Part shown: positions 25,247-33,159 of the stretch, piece by piece
Layout of the letters: each line of letters starts with the position of its first letter
Position numbering within the stretch: the stretch's first letter is position 1
NCBI GenBank assembly: GCA_964523395.1
Contig: CAZFXS010000002.1
Location: 310,001-374,000 of the forward strand
Direction of reading: 5' to 3'
Source of the DNA: JANYJZ01 sp964523395
GTDB taxonomy: Bacteria; Bacteroidota; Ignavibacteria; UBA10030; SZUA-254
Length of the DNA stretch: 64,000 nt
The notes under the pieces: model-generated
The model's database searches: none
Told to the model about the DNA's origin: nothing
What the model saw: only the letters and a program-made list of their open reading frames with translations
Position numbers and translations under genes: made by a program

Positions 25247-28200
25247 TCTTTCAAACTCCCATTCTTAAGCTCGTGTTCAGGAACAAAATAGCTGAACTTC
25301 ACTTTTGTCCCGGTACCCGGATTCGATTCTATTGTTAACGATCCATTCATTTTCTCAGCTCTGGCCTGCATGCTGTACAAACCCTGGCCGTGTGATCCAT
25401 TTTCCGTATTAAATCCTTTTCCATCGTCGGCAAGATGGAGGTCGAGCATTTGTCCATTCATATCTATTCCAAGAGTAACATTTGAGCACTCAGAGTGTTT
25501 GACCGTATTATTCATTGCTTCTTTAAACAAGAGAGTCAGATGCCTTCGTGTATCAACCGCAACTTGAATCCGGTCAAGTTCTTTTGACAGGCCGGTTACT
25601 CTGAACCCGATTCCCGTCCCATTATACAATTCATCACCGAAATCTTTCAATCGGATGGCCACATCATATGCCGAATCTTTATCGGGGTTCAGTGTCCAAA
25701 GAAAATCTCTCATCCCCATCGAAAGATCGTTTGATGCCTGAATAATTCTGTTCAGGTGTTCCAGGAGTTCCGGCGAACTTCCATTGAGAGCCCGTTTGAT
25801 AACCTGGCCAAGCAGAGAAATTTTGGTAAGTTTATGCCCAAATTCGTCATGGAAATCGTCTGCAGCCCGTTTGCGAACACGTTTATTTTCCGCCGCGCGA
25901 ACGCGCTCAAGCTCGGTAAAGCGTCGAACCTTCTCTTTCACACGATAGTTATAGACTGTAACCACGAGACTGAGCATAGCAATAGCGGAAAGCGAATAAA
26001 ACCACCAAGTCTTCCAAAATGGAGGCATAATTACAATTCGGAGTTCTTTCCCGGTTTCATTCCACACTCCGTTATTGTTCGAGCCTTTGACTTTAAAGAT
26101 ATACTCACCCGGATCGAGGTTCATATACCGGGCAAAGCGTCTGTTCCCGCTATAGTTCCACTCGCGGTCGAAGCCTTCCAGCTTAAATGCGTACCTGTTC
26201 TTTTCCGGTTGTGTGTAATCTAGTGCCGCGAAAGCAAGGGCAAAAAAATTCTCTGTATGAGATAAACTAATCGACGACGCATGGGGTTGTGTCGAGATAA
26301 AGTCTCTTTCTGTGTTATCAAACAACATAAACGAAGTAATTGCTATCGGCGGAACGAAAGCGTTGCGGACAACATTTTTCGTGTCAATGATATTGAAACC
26401 GTTTATCCCCCCGAAAACAATGCCTCCATTCGAGCGCCTGAAATATGCGCCTGCATTGAACATGTTTCCCTGTAGACCATCAGAGATATCATAATTTGTA
26501 AATTTCTTTTCATGGGTATCAAACTTTGAAATACCGCGGAAAGTACTCAGCCAAAGTACACCAGGCCGTTCCTCTACAACGCCGCAAATTACGCTGTTCG
26601 GCAAGCCATCCTTGCGCGTAAAATGTGTAAACGTCCCGTCTTCACGGTTCAGACTATTAAGTCCACCTCCGGTTCCAATCCACAACGTCCCGGATGCATC
26701 TTCCAACATAGACAAGGCGTAATTATTGCTCAAGGTTTTCGGATCATAGGGGTTTTGCGTGAATCGCCGGATTGAATTGCCATCCGCTCCGATTCGGAAG
26801 AGGCCACTATACGTTCCTATCCATAAAGCACCGGAACGGTCCTCGCAGAGAGATAGAACATGCGCTGACCCGATACCAATTGAGTCGTGTTCGAGGGAAG
26901 GATACCTCGTGAATGATTCGTTTTTAATATTGAATTTCTGCAGGCCGGAAGGCGTCCCGACCCAAAGATTTTCCGGATGAATTTTGCTGACTACAAGGCA
27001 CGTGACCACTTCGTCGGGGAGTCCACCAGCCTTTGCGTGGTCATGCGGATAGGCCGTGAACTTTGTTCGCTCCCTATCTAGTCGATTCAGCCCTCTTCTT
27101 GTGCCAATCCATAAATTACCGTTCTGGTCTTCGGCGATTGCGCTAACAACTTTGCCATTCAGCGTATTTGGAATATTTCTTTTCCACGGATAACGGAAAA
27201 ATGAGCTTGTGGAATCGATCAACTTGTTGATGCCGGTATCGGTCCCAATCCATAACGTTCCTGAATGATCTTCCAGAACTGCATTTACCATGGCAGAACT
27301 AATGCTCGTGGAATCATCACTCTGATGTCTGAAGCGCGTAAAGAGACCTTTCCCCGGAATAAGCTTGTCTACTCCTCCTTGATATGTTCCGACCCATAGG
27401 ATACCAGACCTGTCTTCAAGAAGCGCCGTGATATTATCACTGCTGATGCTTTCATCGTTCGATGGTTGGTGATGTAGCCGCTTGATTATTCCGGTCGTCG
27501 CGTCAAATCTATTTAGTCCAAAAGCAGTCCCGACCCAATATATCCCTGACCGGTCTTGTATGATGGTATTCACAAAATCAAAGGAGAGTGAATTTGGATC
27601 GGATGGTGTATTGTGGAAGCGAACGAAGGTGCGGTCTTCTTTTCTGTATCTGTTTAAACCACCGTACGTACAAACCCAGAGCTCTCCCTTCTTATCCAAA
27701 TAGAGGCTCTTTATATTGTTACTGCTAAGTCCGGAAGGATTTTTCGGATCGGATGAAATATGGGTAAATGCAGTCCGGTCAGGATTAAGAATGGAAATTC
27801 CCCGGCTTCCTGTTCCTATCCATAAGTTATGCGACGAATCTTCAACGATAGAGAGAATAAAATCTTCGCTGATCGAATTCATGTCCGTTGAATCATGACG
27901 GAACCTGGTAAACTTCTCAGTCCTCGGATCCAATCTGCTCATGCCACCGCCATTTGTCCCGAGCCAAAGGATGCCTTCGTGATCTTCACATATCGTCCAG
28001 ACGATCCCCTGCGAGATTGATTCTTCGCGCGGCGGGTCATACGTATACCGCTTCATCTTTCCAGTATTGGCATCAAGCTTGTTCAACCCTCCACCGTACG
28101 TGCCAATCCAAAGATTTCCCAACCTGTCTTCCAGCAATGAGACAATATCGTCATTGGAAAGTGAGTTCGGGTCATCCGGATTATACCGATAGGTGGTGTA

Positions 28201-28440
28201 AGTATACCCGTCGTACCTGACGAGGCCATATAGGGTCCCAAACCATATAAATCCTTTGCTATCCTGAAGCATGCAATAGACAAGTGAGTGCGCTACGCCC
28301 TCTTCAAGGGAAAGATGTTCGAACCGATACTGGCGCTGGGCTGGGGAGTTCTGGAGTGAAATATTCGACAGCAGTGCAAATAAGATGCACCAATTCGCAA
28401 TATGCTTTGTTATTTGATGGGCTGTAAATAGTGAGCTCAT
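25243..28440 (-). CDS. Two-component regulator-propeller sensor histidine kinase (HisKA_3 type)
   Basis: From the ATG at 28440 the protein is 1065 residues. It has an N-terminal signal/anchor, two seven-bladed regulator propellers made of about 14 repeats of the SxxVxxIxEDxxGxLWIGT type (residues about 35-720), a Y_Y_Y domain (about 725-800), a membrane helix (WWFYSLSAIAMLSLVVTVY) and a HisKA_3/HATPase core with DDFHDEFGHKLTKIS as phospho-His box and GQGLYSM. The periplasmic propeller-Y_Y_Y part is the sensor, as in glycan-sensing HTCS, but here the regulator is a separate LuxR-type protein. Operator copy 3 lies 37 bp upstream. Confidence 0.93.
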   Translation of the reverse strand: MSSLFTAHQITKHIANWCILFALLSNISLQNSPAQRQYRFEHLSLEEGVAHSLVYCMLQDSKGFIWFGTLYGLVRYDGYTYTTYRYNPDDPNSLSNDDIVSLLEDRLGNLWIGTYGGGLNKLDANTGKMKRYTYDPPREESISQGIVWTICEDHEGILWLGTNGGGMSRLDPRTEKFTRFRHDSTDMNSISEDFILSIVEDSSHNLWIGTGSRGISILNPDRTAFTHISSDPKNPSGLSSNNIKSLYLDKKGELWVCTYGGLNRYRKEDRTFVRFHNTPSDPNSLSFDFVNTIIQDRSGIYWVGTAFGLNRFDATTGIIKRLHHQPSNDESISSDNITALLEDRSGILWVGTYQGGVDKLIPGKGLFTRFRHQSDDSTSISSAMVNAVLEDHSGTLWIGTDTGINKLIDSTSSFFRYPWKRNIPNTLNGKVVSAIAEDQNGNLWIGTRRGLNRLDRERTKFTAYPHDHAKAGGLPDEVVTCLVVSKIHPENLWVGTPSGLQKFNIKNESFTRYPSLEHDSIGIGSAHVLSLCEDRSGALWIGTYSGLFRIGADGNSIRRFTQNPYDPKTLSNNYALSMLEDASGTLWIGTGGGLNSLNREDGTFTHFTRKDGLPNSVICGVVEERPGVLWLSTFRGISKFDTHEKKFTNYDISDGLQGNMFNAGAYFRRSNGGIVFGGINGFNIIDTKNVVRNAFVPPIAITSFMLFDNTERDFISTQPHASSISLSHTENFFALAFAALDYTQPEKNRYAFKLEGFDREWNYSGNRRFARYMNLDPGEYIFKVKGSNNNGVWNETGKELRIVIMPPFWKTWWFYSLSAIAMLSLVVTVYNYRVKEKVRRFTELERVRAAENKRVRKRAADDFHDEFGHKLTKISLLGQVIKRALNGSSPELLEHLNRIIQASNDLSMGMRDFLWTLNPDKDSAYDVAIRLKDFGDELYNGTGIGFRVTGLSKELDRIQVAVDTRRHLTLLFKEAMNNTVKHSECSNVTLGIDMNGQMLDLHLADDGKGFNTENGSHGQGLYSMQARAEKMNGSLTIESNPGTGTKVKFSYFVPEHELKNGSLKE

Positions 28441-28477
28441 GGCACGGTAAGATACATATTCACCAAATAACAAACCA

Positions 28478-28493
28478 TGACCCGAATGGGTCA
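28478..28493. promoter_or_regulatory. Palindromic operator copy 3, upstream of propeller kinase operon
   Basis: TGACCC-GAAT-GGGTCA, perfect 6-bp arms, lies 37 bp before the kinase start, closer than copies 1 and 2 to their genes. It suggests autoregulation of the kinase-regulator operon. Confidence 0.55.
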
Positions 28494-28504
28494 TCTGGAG
28501 GGAA

Positions 28505-28553
28505 AGATATCCGATTTCTTTTCTAAGTTACCCAGACCTCGAAATCGGAGGCC
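28505..28553. repeat. REP-like hairpin, degenerate copy of the RAYT-flanking repeat
   Basis: The left arm AGATATCCGATTTCTT (28505-28520) is identical to that of the repeat at 63546-63561. The right arm (28538-28553) keeps only GAAATCGGA. The 49-bp overall length equals that of the copies near the RAYT gene 34 kb away. It lies between the kinase operon and the msrA stop codon and could act as a terminator for msrA. Confidence 0.65.
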
Positions 28554-28561
28554 TTACTTTT

Positions 28562-29218
28562 TTACTTTAACTTATCCTTAAACACCTTCTTGAACTTTTC
28601 CACCTTGGGCCGAATAACAAACATGCAGTACGGCGCCATTCCATGCGAATTGTAATAATTCTGGTGATAATTTTCGGCCTTGTAGAAATTTGAGTATGCC
28701 GTAACCTCTGTAACAATCGGTGCATCGAAGGCACCGGAAGCGTCCAATTCTTTCTTATATTTTTCTGCCAAGTTCTTTTGTTCGTCGTCATGATAAAACA
28801 CAGCTGAGCGGTATTGTGTGCCGACGTCATTGCCCTGACGGTTCAAAGTTGTCGGGTCGTGGGTTTTCCAGAACACTTCCAGCAACTCTGCGTACGAAAT
28901 CTGTGATGAATCATAATTTATCTGTATTGCTTCAGCATGCCCGGTAGTACCGCTGCAAACTTGCTCGTAGGTCGGGTTCACGACCTTTCCGCCGCTGTAG
29001 CCTGAGATTACGCTCTGCACTCCTTTTAAATTCTGAAAAATCGCTTCCGTACACCAGAAGCATCCGTTGCCAAATGTGGCTGTTGCCAGTTTCGCCGAAT
29101 CCATAGGTCCGCTCTGTTCCTGTGATGTTGATGGTTGATCTGATTGTCTTGAGTACAATTTAAAGACAATAGTAATCAGAATAGCCGAAATTGAGATTAT
29201 GATGAATGTTTTCTTCAT
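28562..29218 (-). CDS. msrA: Peptide methionine sulfoxide reductase A, membrane-anchored or exported
   Basis: The ATG at 29218 (MKKTFIIISISAILITIVFKLYS) gives 218 residues with an N-terminal signal or anchor helix, so repair is outside the cytoplasm. The catalytic motif is FGNGCFWCTEAIF (Cys near residue 52), followed by GYSGG, GHAEAIQINYD, HDPTTLNRQGNDVGTQYRSA and NYHQNYY, all diagnostic of MsrA, which reduces Met-S-sulfoxide in proteins. No MsrB domain is fused. The gene is divergent from the TSUP permease gene. Confidence 0.95.
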   Translation of the reverse strand: MKKTFIIISISAILITIVFKLYSRQSDQPSTSQEQSGPMDSAKLATATFGNGCFWCTEAIFQNLKGVQSVISGYSGGKVVNPTYEQVCSGTTGHAEAIQINYDSSQISYAELLEVFWKTHDPTTLNRQGNDVGTQYRSAVFYHDDEQKNLAEKYKKELDASGAFDAPIVTEVTAYSNFYKAENYHQNYYNSHGMAPYCMFVIRPKVEKFKKVFKDKLK

Positions 29219-29321
29219 TACACCATAAGATACGATTTTTTTTGGACTGTGGATTGCGCGGGGCGTCGTCCAGCGCTCACAGAATTGCATCTCGACGCAT
29301 CATTCACTACTTTTGTCTCCC

Positions 29322-30092
29322 ATGGAACTGATTCTCATTATATGCATCGCTTTCACGGCGTCATTGATCTCCGGCAGCGTTGGATTGGGTGGCGCAGTAA
29401 TTCTGATTCCGGCGTATTTATATCTCCCGGAACTGCTCGGCATACAATCTCTCGATGTGAAAATGATTTCGGGGCTTACCAGCGTGCAGGTATTTTGCTC
29501 TTCATTGTTCGGAATGCTGGTACACCGCAAACGCGGCGCGGTGAATAAACGGCTCGTGATGACGATGGGCATCCCGATAACAATCGCATCACTTACAGGC
29601 GCTCTTCTTTCCAAGACTGTGGAACCGAAGTACATCATTCTAGCGTTCGCCGTTATGGCAATTACCGGCGCGGTGATGGTATTTCTGAAACGTGAATCGA
29701 CCGAGGAGGAATTGCCCGAAGATATCCGGTTCAATGTTGCAGGCGCGATTGCCATTGCCGTAGGAGTCGGATTCTTCGGAGGAATGGTTGGCGCCCCCGG
29801 GGCATTCCTCCTCTCACCTCTGATGATGACACTGCTGAACATCCCGACACGCATCACTATCGGCTCGACACTTGGGATTGTCTTGCTCTCAGCAGCAGCA
29901 GCAAGTGTCGGAAAATTTACAGCGGGATTAATCCCCTATACACACACAGTCGTTGCAATTATTGCCGCAATCCCCGGCTCGTACATTGGAAGCAAATTAA
30001 GCCATTTCTTGCCGGCAAAAATTTTGCGCTGGGCGCTGGCTGTTATTATTGCGGGGGTTGGAGTTCAGATGGTGTGGAAAGTCCTTAGTTGA
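29322..30092 (+). CDS. TSUP (TauE/SafE) family permease
   Basis: The 256-residue integral membrane protein has about eight helices and the TSUP signatures GSVGLGGAVILIP near the N-terminus and GFFGGMVGAPGAFLLSPLMM in the second half, with TIGSTLGIVLLSAAAA. Family members carry sulfite, sulfonates or other organic anions. I use the ATG at 29322; a TTG at 29313 is also in frame. Neighbouring msrA is divergent; a sulfur link is possible but unproven. Confidence 0.9.
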   Translation: MELILIICIAFTASLISGSVGLGGAVILIPAYLYLPELLGIQSLDVKMISGLTSVQVFCSSLFGMLVHRKRGAVNKRLVMTMGIPITIASLTGALLSKTVEPKYIILAFAVMAITGAVMVFLKRESTEEELPEDIRFNVAGAIAIAVGVGFFGGMVGAPGAFLLSPLMMTLLNIPTRITIGSTLGIVLLSAAAASVGKFTAGLIPYTHTVVAIIAAIPGSYIGSKLSHFLPAKILRWALAVIIAGVGVQMVWKVLS

Positions 30093-30158
30093 AGTCAACT
30101 TGCCAATAGATCTTACCACTAAATTATAAACGGGGACTGGTAGTCCGACACTACAGTA

Positions 30159-31529
30159 TTAATATTGGTCATCAAAGCAAAAAATCGGCTTGCGCTTCAT
30201 CCATTTACCTTTTGTAAAATCTGGAATGACCTGTACCTGCCCGCCCTGCGCTATGCTGGCTTCGGAAATCGGAGTGATTGCGTACCATGTCGCAAGATCG
30301 TACACGTCGAGCGGAAATTCCGTGCCGCGCTTGAGGCACTCAATAAAAGAATTGAGCACGAAGAAATCCATCCCGCCGTGGCCGGCGTCTTTCGCAGCTT
30401 CAGAGTAGCGCTTCCAGAGCGGATGATCATACTGTTCCATGTACGACGCATCGGATTCCCACCGGTGCCCTTCTTTGCTGACGCCTTCTATATAGATAGA
30501 GTTGAAGTCGTCCATCCATAACCCTTTCGTGCCCTGTACCCTGAAGTTCAATGAATACGGCCGCGGTGAACTGGTATCGTGAGAAAGAATAATCGTCTCG
30601 CCGTTCGCAGTTGTTATTGATGTCGTGACAATATCGCCGAGTTTGAACTCCACTTTAGCGTTGGGATGCTGTTCTCCGCCCTTATCGACAATATACTTGT
30701 GAAGTCCCCGTGCTTTTGTCGCGACGGATGAGAGTGTCATGAGCCGGTTGCCGCGGTTGATATTGATCATCGTCGCAACCGGGCCAAGCCCATGCGTTGG
30801 GTATAAATCGCCGTTACGGTGGACGGAATGATTTGTGCGCCACTTCGATTCTGAGATTCCTTTCTCGCCAAATTCCACGCCTCCACCGTAAAATTGTTTG
30901 CCGTCGTTGAACTTCACCTCGCGCAAATCGTGCTGGTAGCCGCCATGAAGGTGAAGCAGTTCTCCGAACAATCCCTGCCGCGCCATGTTGAGCACTGCCA
31001 TCACGTCGCGGCGGTAGCAAACATTCTCCATGCCGAAGAGAGGCACGCCGGTCTGCTCGCAGGTTTCAACCATGTCCCAGCATTCCTGCAGATCGGTCGC
31101 GCCACAAACTTCCATGCCGACAGCCTTGCCGGCTTTCATTGCAGCTATGCCTTGCCGCGCGTGCCATTCCCACGGTGTCGCTACGATGACCGCATCCATT
31201 TCCTCGCGCTTCAGCATATTCAGGTAATCTTCATCTCCTTTAGTGTATTCCGCAACTTTCCTTTTGTTTTTGGCAAACTGTTCGATAATTTTTCTTGAAC
31301 GAGGAATAGCTGATTCTATATCAGGATCACAGATGGCGATAACATCGACGTCACTGCGTTTCAGGCATTCCTCGAGATGCGACTGTCCGCGCAACCCGAC
31401 GCCGATGAATCCCATTTTTATTCGGGATTTTTTCTCGGATGCGAAGAGCGCAAACGGGTTTGACAGCAGTGACAACCCCGCACCAACGGCGGCGGTTTGT
31501 TTGACAAAGGTACGGCGGGTGGTAGGCAT
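30159..31529 (-). CDS. GH109-type alpha-N-acetylgalactosaminidase (Gfo/Idh/MocA fold), Tat-exported
   Basis: The 456-residue protein begins TTRRTFVKQTAAVGAGLSLL, a Tat signal, then a Rossmann NAD-binding segment (MGFIGVGLRGQSHLEECL) and a Gfo/Idh/MocA C-terminal domain. The segments HRNGDLYPTHGLGPVA, GGMDFFVLNSFIECLKRG and TPISEASIAQGGQVQVIPDFT match the GH109 group, which cleaves alpha-GalNAc through a transient NAD-dependent oxidation. Export with bound NAD via Tat fits this. It stands first (by gene order downstream) next to GH29 and GH20 genes on the same strand. A plain dehydrogenase is the alternative. Confidence 0.82.
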   Translation of the reverse strand: MPTTRRTFVKQTAAVGAGLSLLSNPFALFASEKKSRIKMGFIGVGLRGQSHLEECLKRSDVDVIAICDPDIESAIPRSRKIIEQFAKNKRKVAEYTKGDEDYLNMLKREEMDAVIVATPWEWHARQGIAAMKAGKAVGMEVCGATDLQECWDMVETCEQTGVPLFGMENVCYRRDVMAVLNMARQGLFGELLHLHGGYQHDLREVKFNDGKQFYGGGVEFGEKGISESKWRTNHSVHRNGDLYPTHGLGPVATMININRGNRLMTLSSVATKARGLHKYIVDKGGEQHPNAKVEFKLGDIVTTSITTANGETIILSHDTSSPRPYSLNFRVQGTKGLWMDDFNSIYIEGVSKEGHRWESDASYMEQYDHPLWKRYSEAAKDAGHGGMDFFVLNSFIECLKRGTEFPLDVYDLATWYAITPISEASIAQGGQVQVIPDFTKGKWMKRKPIFCFDDQY

Positions 31530-31633
31530 AATTATTTACCTTTCATTTCACAAATTAAATTATTTATCGTAGAGAACACAGAGTATGCAGAACTTTGCAA
31601 TTCTCGGCGAACTCTACGGCCTAAAATCTATAT

Positions 31634-33088
31634 TCATGGGATTTTGAACAAACCAACATTCGAAATCAACGGGCACGCTTTGGATTTGATAATATTCAAC
31701 CGGATTTTACCTGTCGAAATATCCGGAATGCTGAGCAGTCGTTTGTTGCCGATGGTTGTCCCTCCGGCAATCTTCAACCACTCCGATCCGTTCCACGCTT
31801 CTACAGAAAATGCTTCGACACGCTGGCCCAAAGGTATGTATTCCTGAAGCATGATGCAATTGAATTCCCGCGGTTGTTTCCATTCTATGGTTATAGAGGA
31901 AGATTGAACGCTGTCATCAGTCGCCCAATAAGTGCCGATATCTCCATCAACTCCGTTCTTACCCGAGAATTGCTCATCGTTTCCACGGACATTTGTGGCA
32001 ACGACAATCCCACCAGTTGCAAGATTTCTGAAAAACGTTTTATCCAGCCACCGCCTTAATCCCATGAGTGAAGCACTGTCGTTTTCATGGATACGTCCGC
32101 GGCGATCCGGAGGAATATTAAGAAGCAGAGAGGCATTGCGCCCGACTGATTGCAGATATAATTCAAACAATTGTTCCGGCGATTTCACAAGCGTGTCCTG
32201 TGCTTCATGGTAAAACCAGCCGGGGCGGATGGAAACATCACACTCCGCGGGAAGCCACCGCTTGCCGTTGCTATGTCCTTCAATCGCTTCCTGATAACGC
32301 GTGAATCCCGGGGCAGGCGAGGTACCATCTTCTCCGACGGGATCATACATCGACCAGCAGGTTTCTCCCGCAAATCCGTTTTCATTCCCCACCCATCGGA
32401 TATCAGGTCCGATGTCGCTGAAGATCACCGCGTTGGGCTGCAATCTGCGGACGAGCGACCACGTATTCTCCCAATCGTAATACGTTTTCCGATCGATGGT
32501 TCTTGTCTCGCGGGCGCCGCCGTAATATCCATCCCCGCCGTTCGCCCCGTCGAACCACACCTCGGAAATTTCACCGTAGTTTGTCAATAGCTCCGTCAGT
32601 TGATTGCGGTAATACGTAATGTATTCGGGCTTGCCGTAGTCTTTATGATTTCTGTCCCACGGCGAATGATAAATTCCAAATGTTATTCCTTCACGCCGGC
32701 ATGCATCGGAAAGCTCTTTCACAACATCTCCTTTCCCGTTTTTCCATGCACTGCTTTTCACGGAGTGCTCCGTGTATTTCGAAGGCCAGAGGCAAAATCC
32801 ATCGTGATGTTTGGCAGTGAGAATTAATCCTTTCATCCCAGCATTCTTCGCGAGACGTGCAATTGCCTCCGCATCGAAATCAACCGGGTGGAAAAGTGCG
32901 GGTGATTCGTCGCCGTAGCCCCATTCCTTATCTGTGAATGTGTTGATGGAGAAATGGAGGAAACCGTAATATTCAAGCGTATGCCATTGAAGCTGACGTT
33001 GGGAAGGAATAACATCCATCGGCGACGGATGCTGGGCGGCAGACTCATAAAAACAAACAATAAACAACAATATAAAAACCATCATCAT
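31634..33088 (-). CDS. GH29 alpha-L-fucosidase with C-terminal F5/8-type domain
   Basis: The 484-residue secreted enzyme has a short signal peptide, a GH29 barrel (about 30-345) with HYGFLHFSINTFTDKEWGYG near the start, GLILTAKHHDGFCLWPSKYT, and EVWFDGANGG containing the nucleophile Asp, and a C-terminal discoidin-like domain (about 355-484, IEWKQPREFNCIMLQEYIP). It hydrolyses alpha-L-fucosides from glycans. Neighbours encode GH109 and GH20 enzymes in the same direction, pointing to stepwise trimming of fucosylated glycans. Confidence 0.93.
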   Translation of the reverse strand: MMMVFILLFIVCFYESAAQHPSPMDVIPSQRQLQWHTLEYYGFLHFSINTFTDKEWGYGDESPALFHPVDFDAEAIARLAKNAGMKGLILTAKHHDGFCLWPSKYTEHSVKSSAWKNGKGDVVKELSDACRREGITFGIYHSPWDRNHKDYGKPEYITYYRNQLTELLTNYGEISEVWFDGANGGDGYYGGARETRTIDRKTYYDWENTWSLVRRLQPNAVIFSDIGPDIRWVGNENGFAGETCWSMYDPVGEDGTSPAPGFTRYQEAIEGHSNGKRWLPAECDVSIRPGWFYHEAQDTLVKSPEQLFELYLQSVGRNASLLLNIPPDRRGRIHENDSASLMGLRRWLDKTFFRNLATGGIVVATNVRGNDEQFSGKNGVDGDIGTYWATDDSVQSSSITIEWKQPREFNCIMLQEYIPLGQRVEAFSVEAWNGSEWLKIAGGTTIGNKRLLSIPDISTGKIRLNIIKSKACPLISNVGLFKIP

Positions 33089-33159
33089 TTATTTAAAGAG
33101 TGAGATTACCTCGTGTCTTAGTGTCTTTGTTGTAAATCTTTTTCAAAAGATTTTAAAAT

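Noticed and set aside
28478..28493. Operator palindromes as rho-independent terminators
   Set aside because: No T-tract follows, the loop is 4 nt with only 6-bp stems, and copies stand upstream of starts at similar distances.
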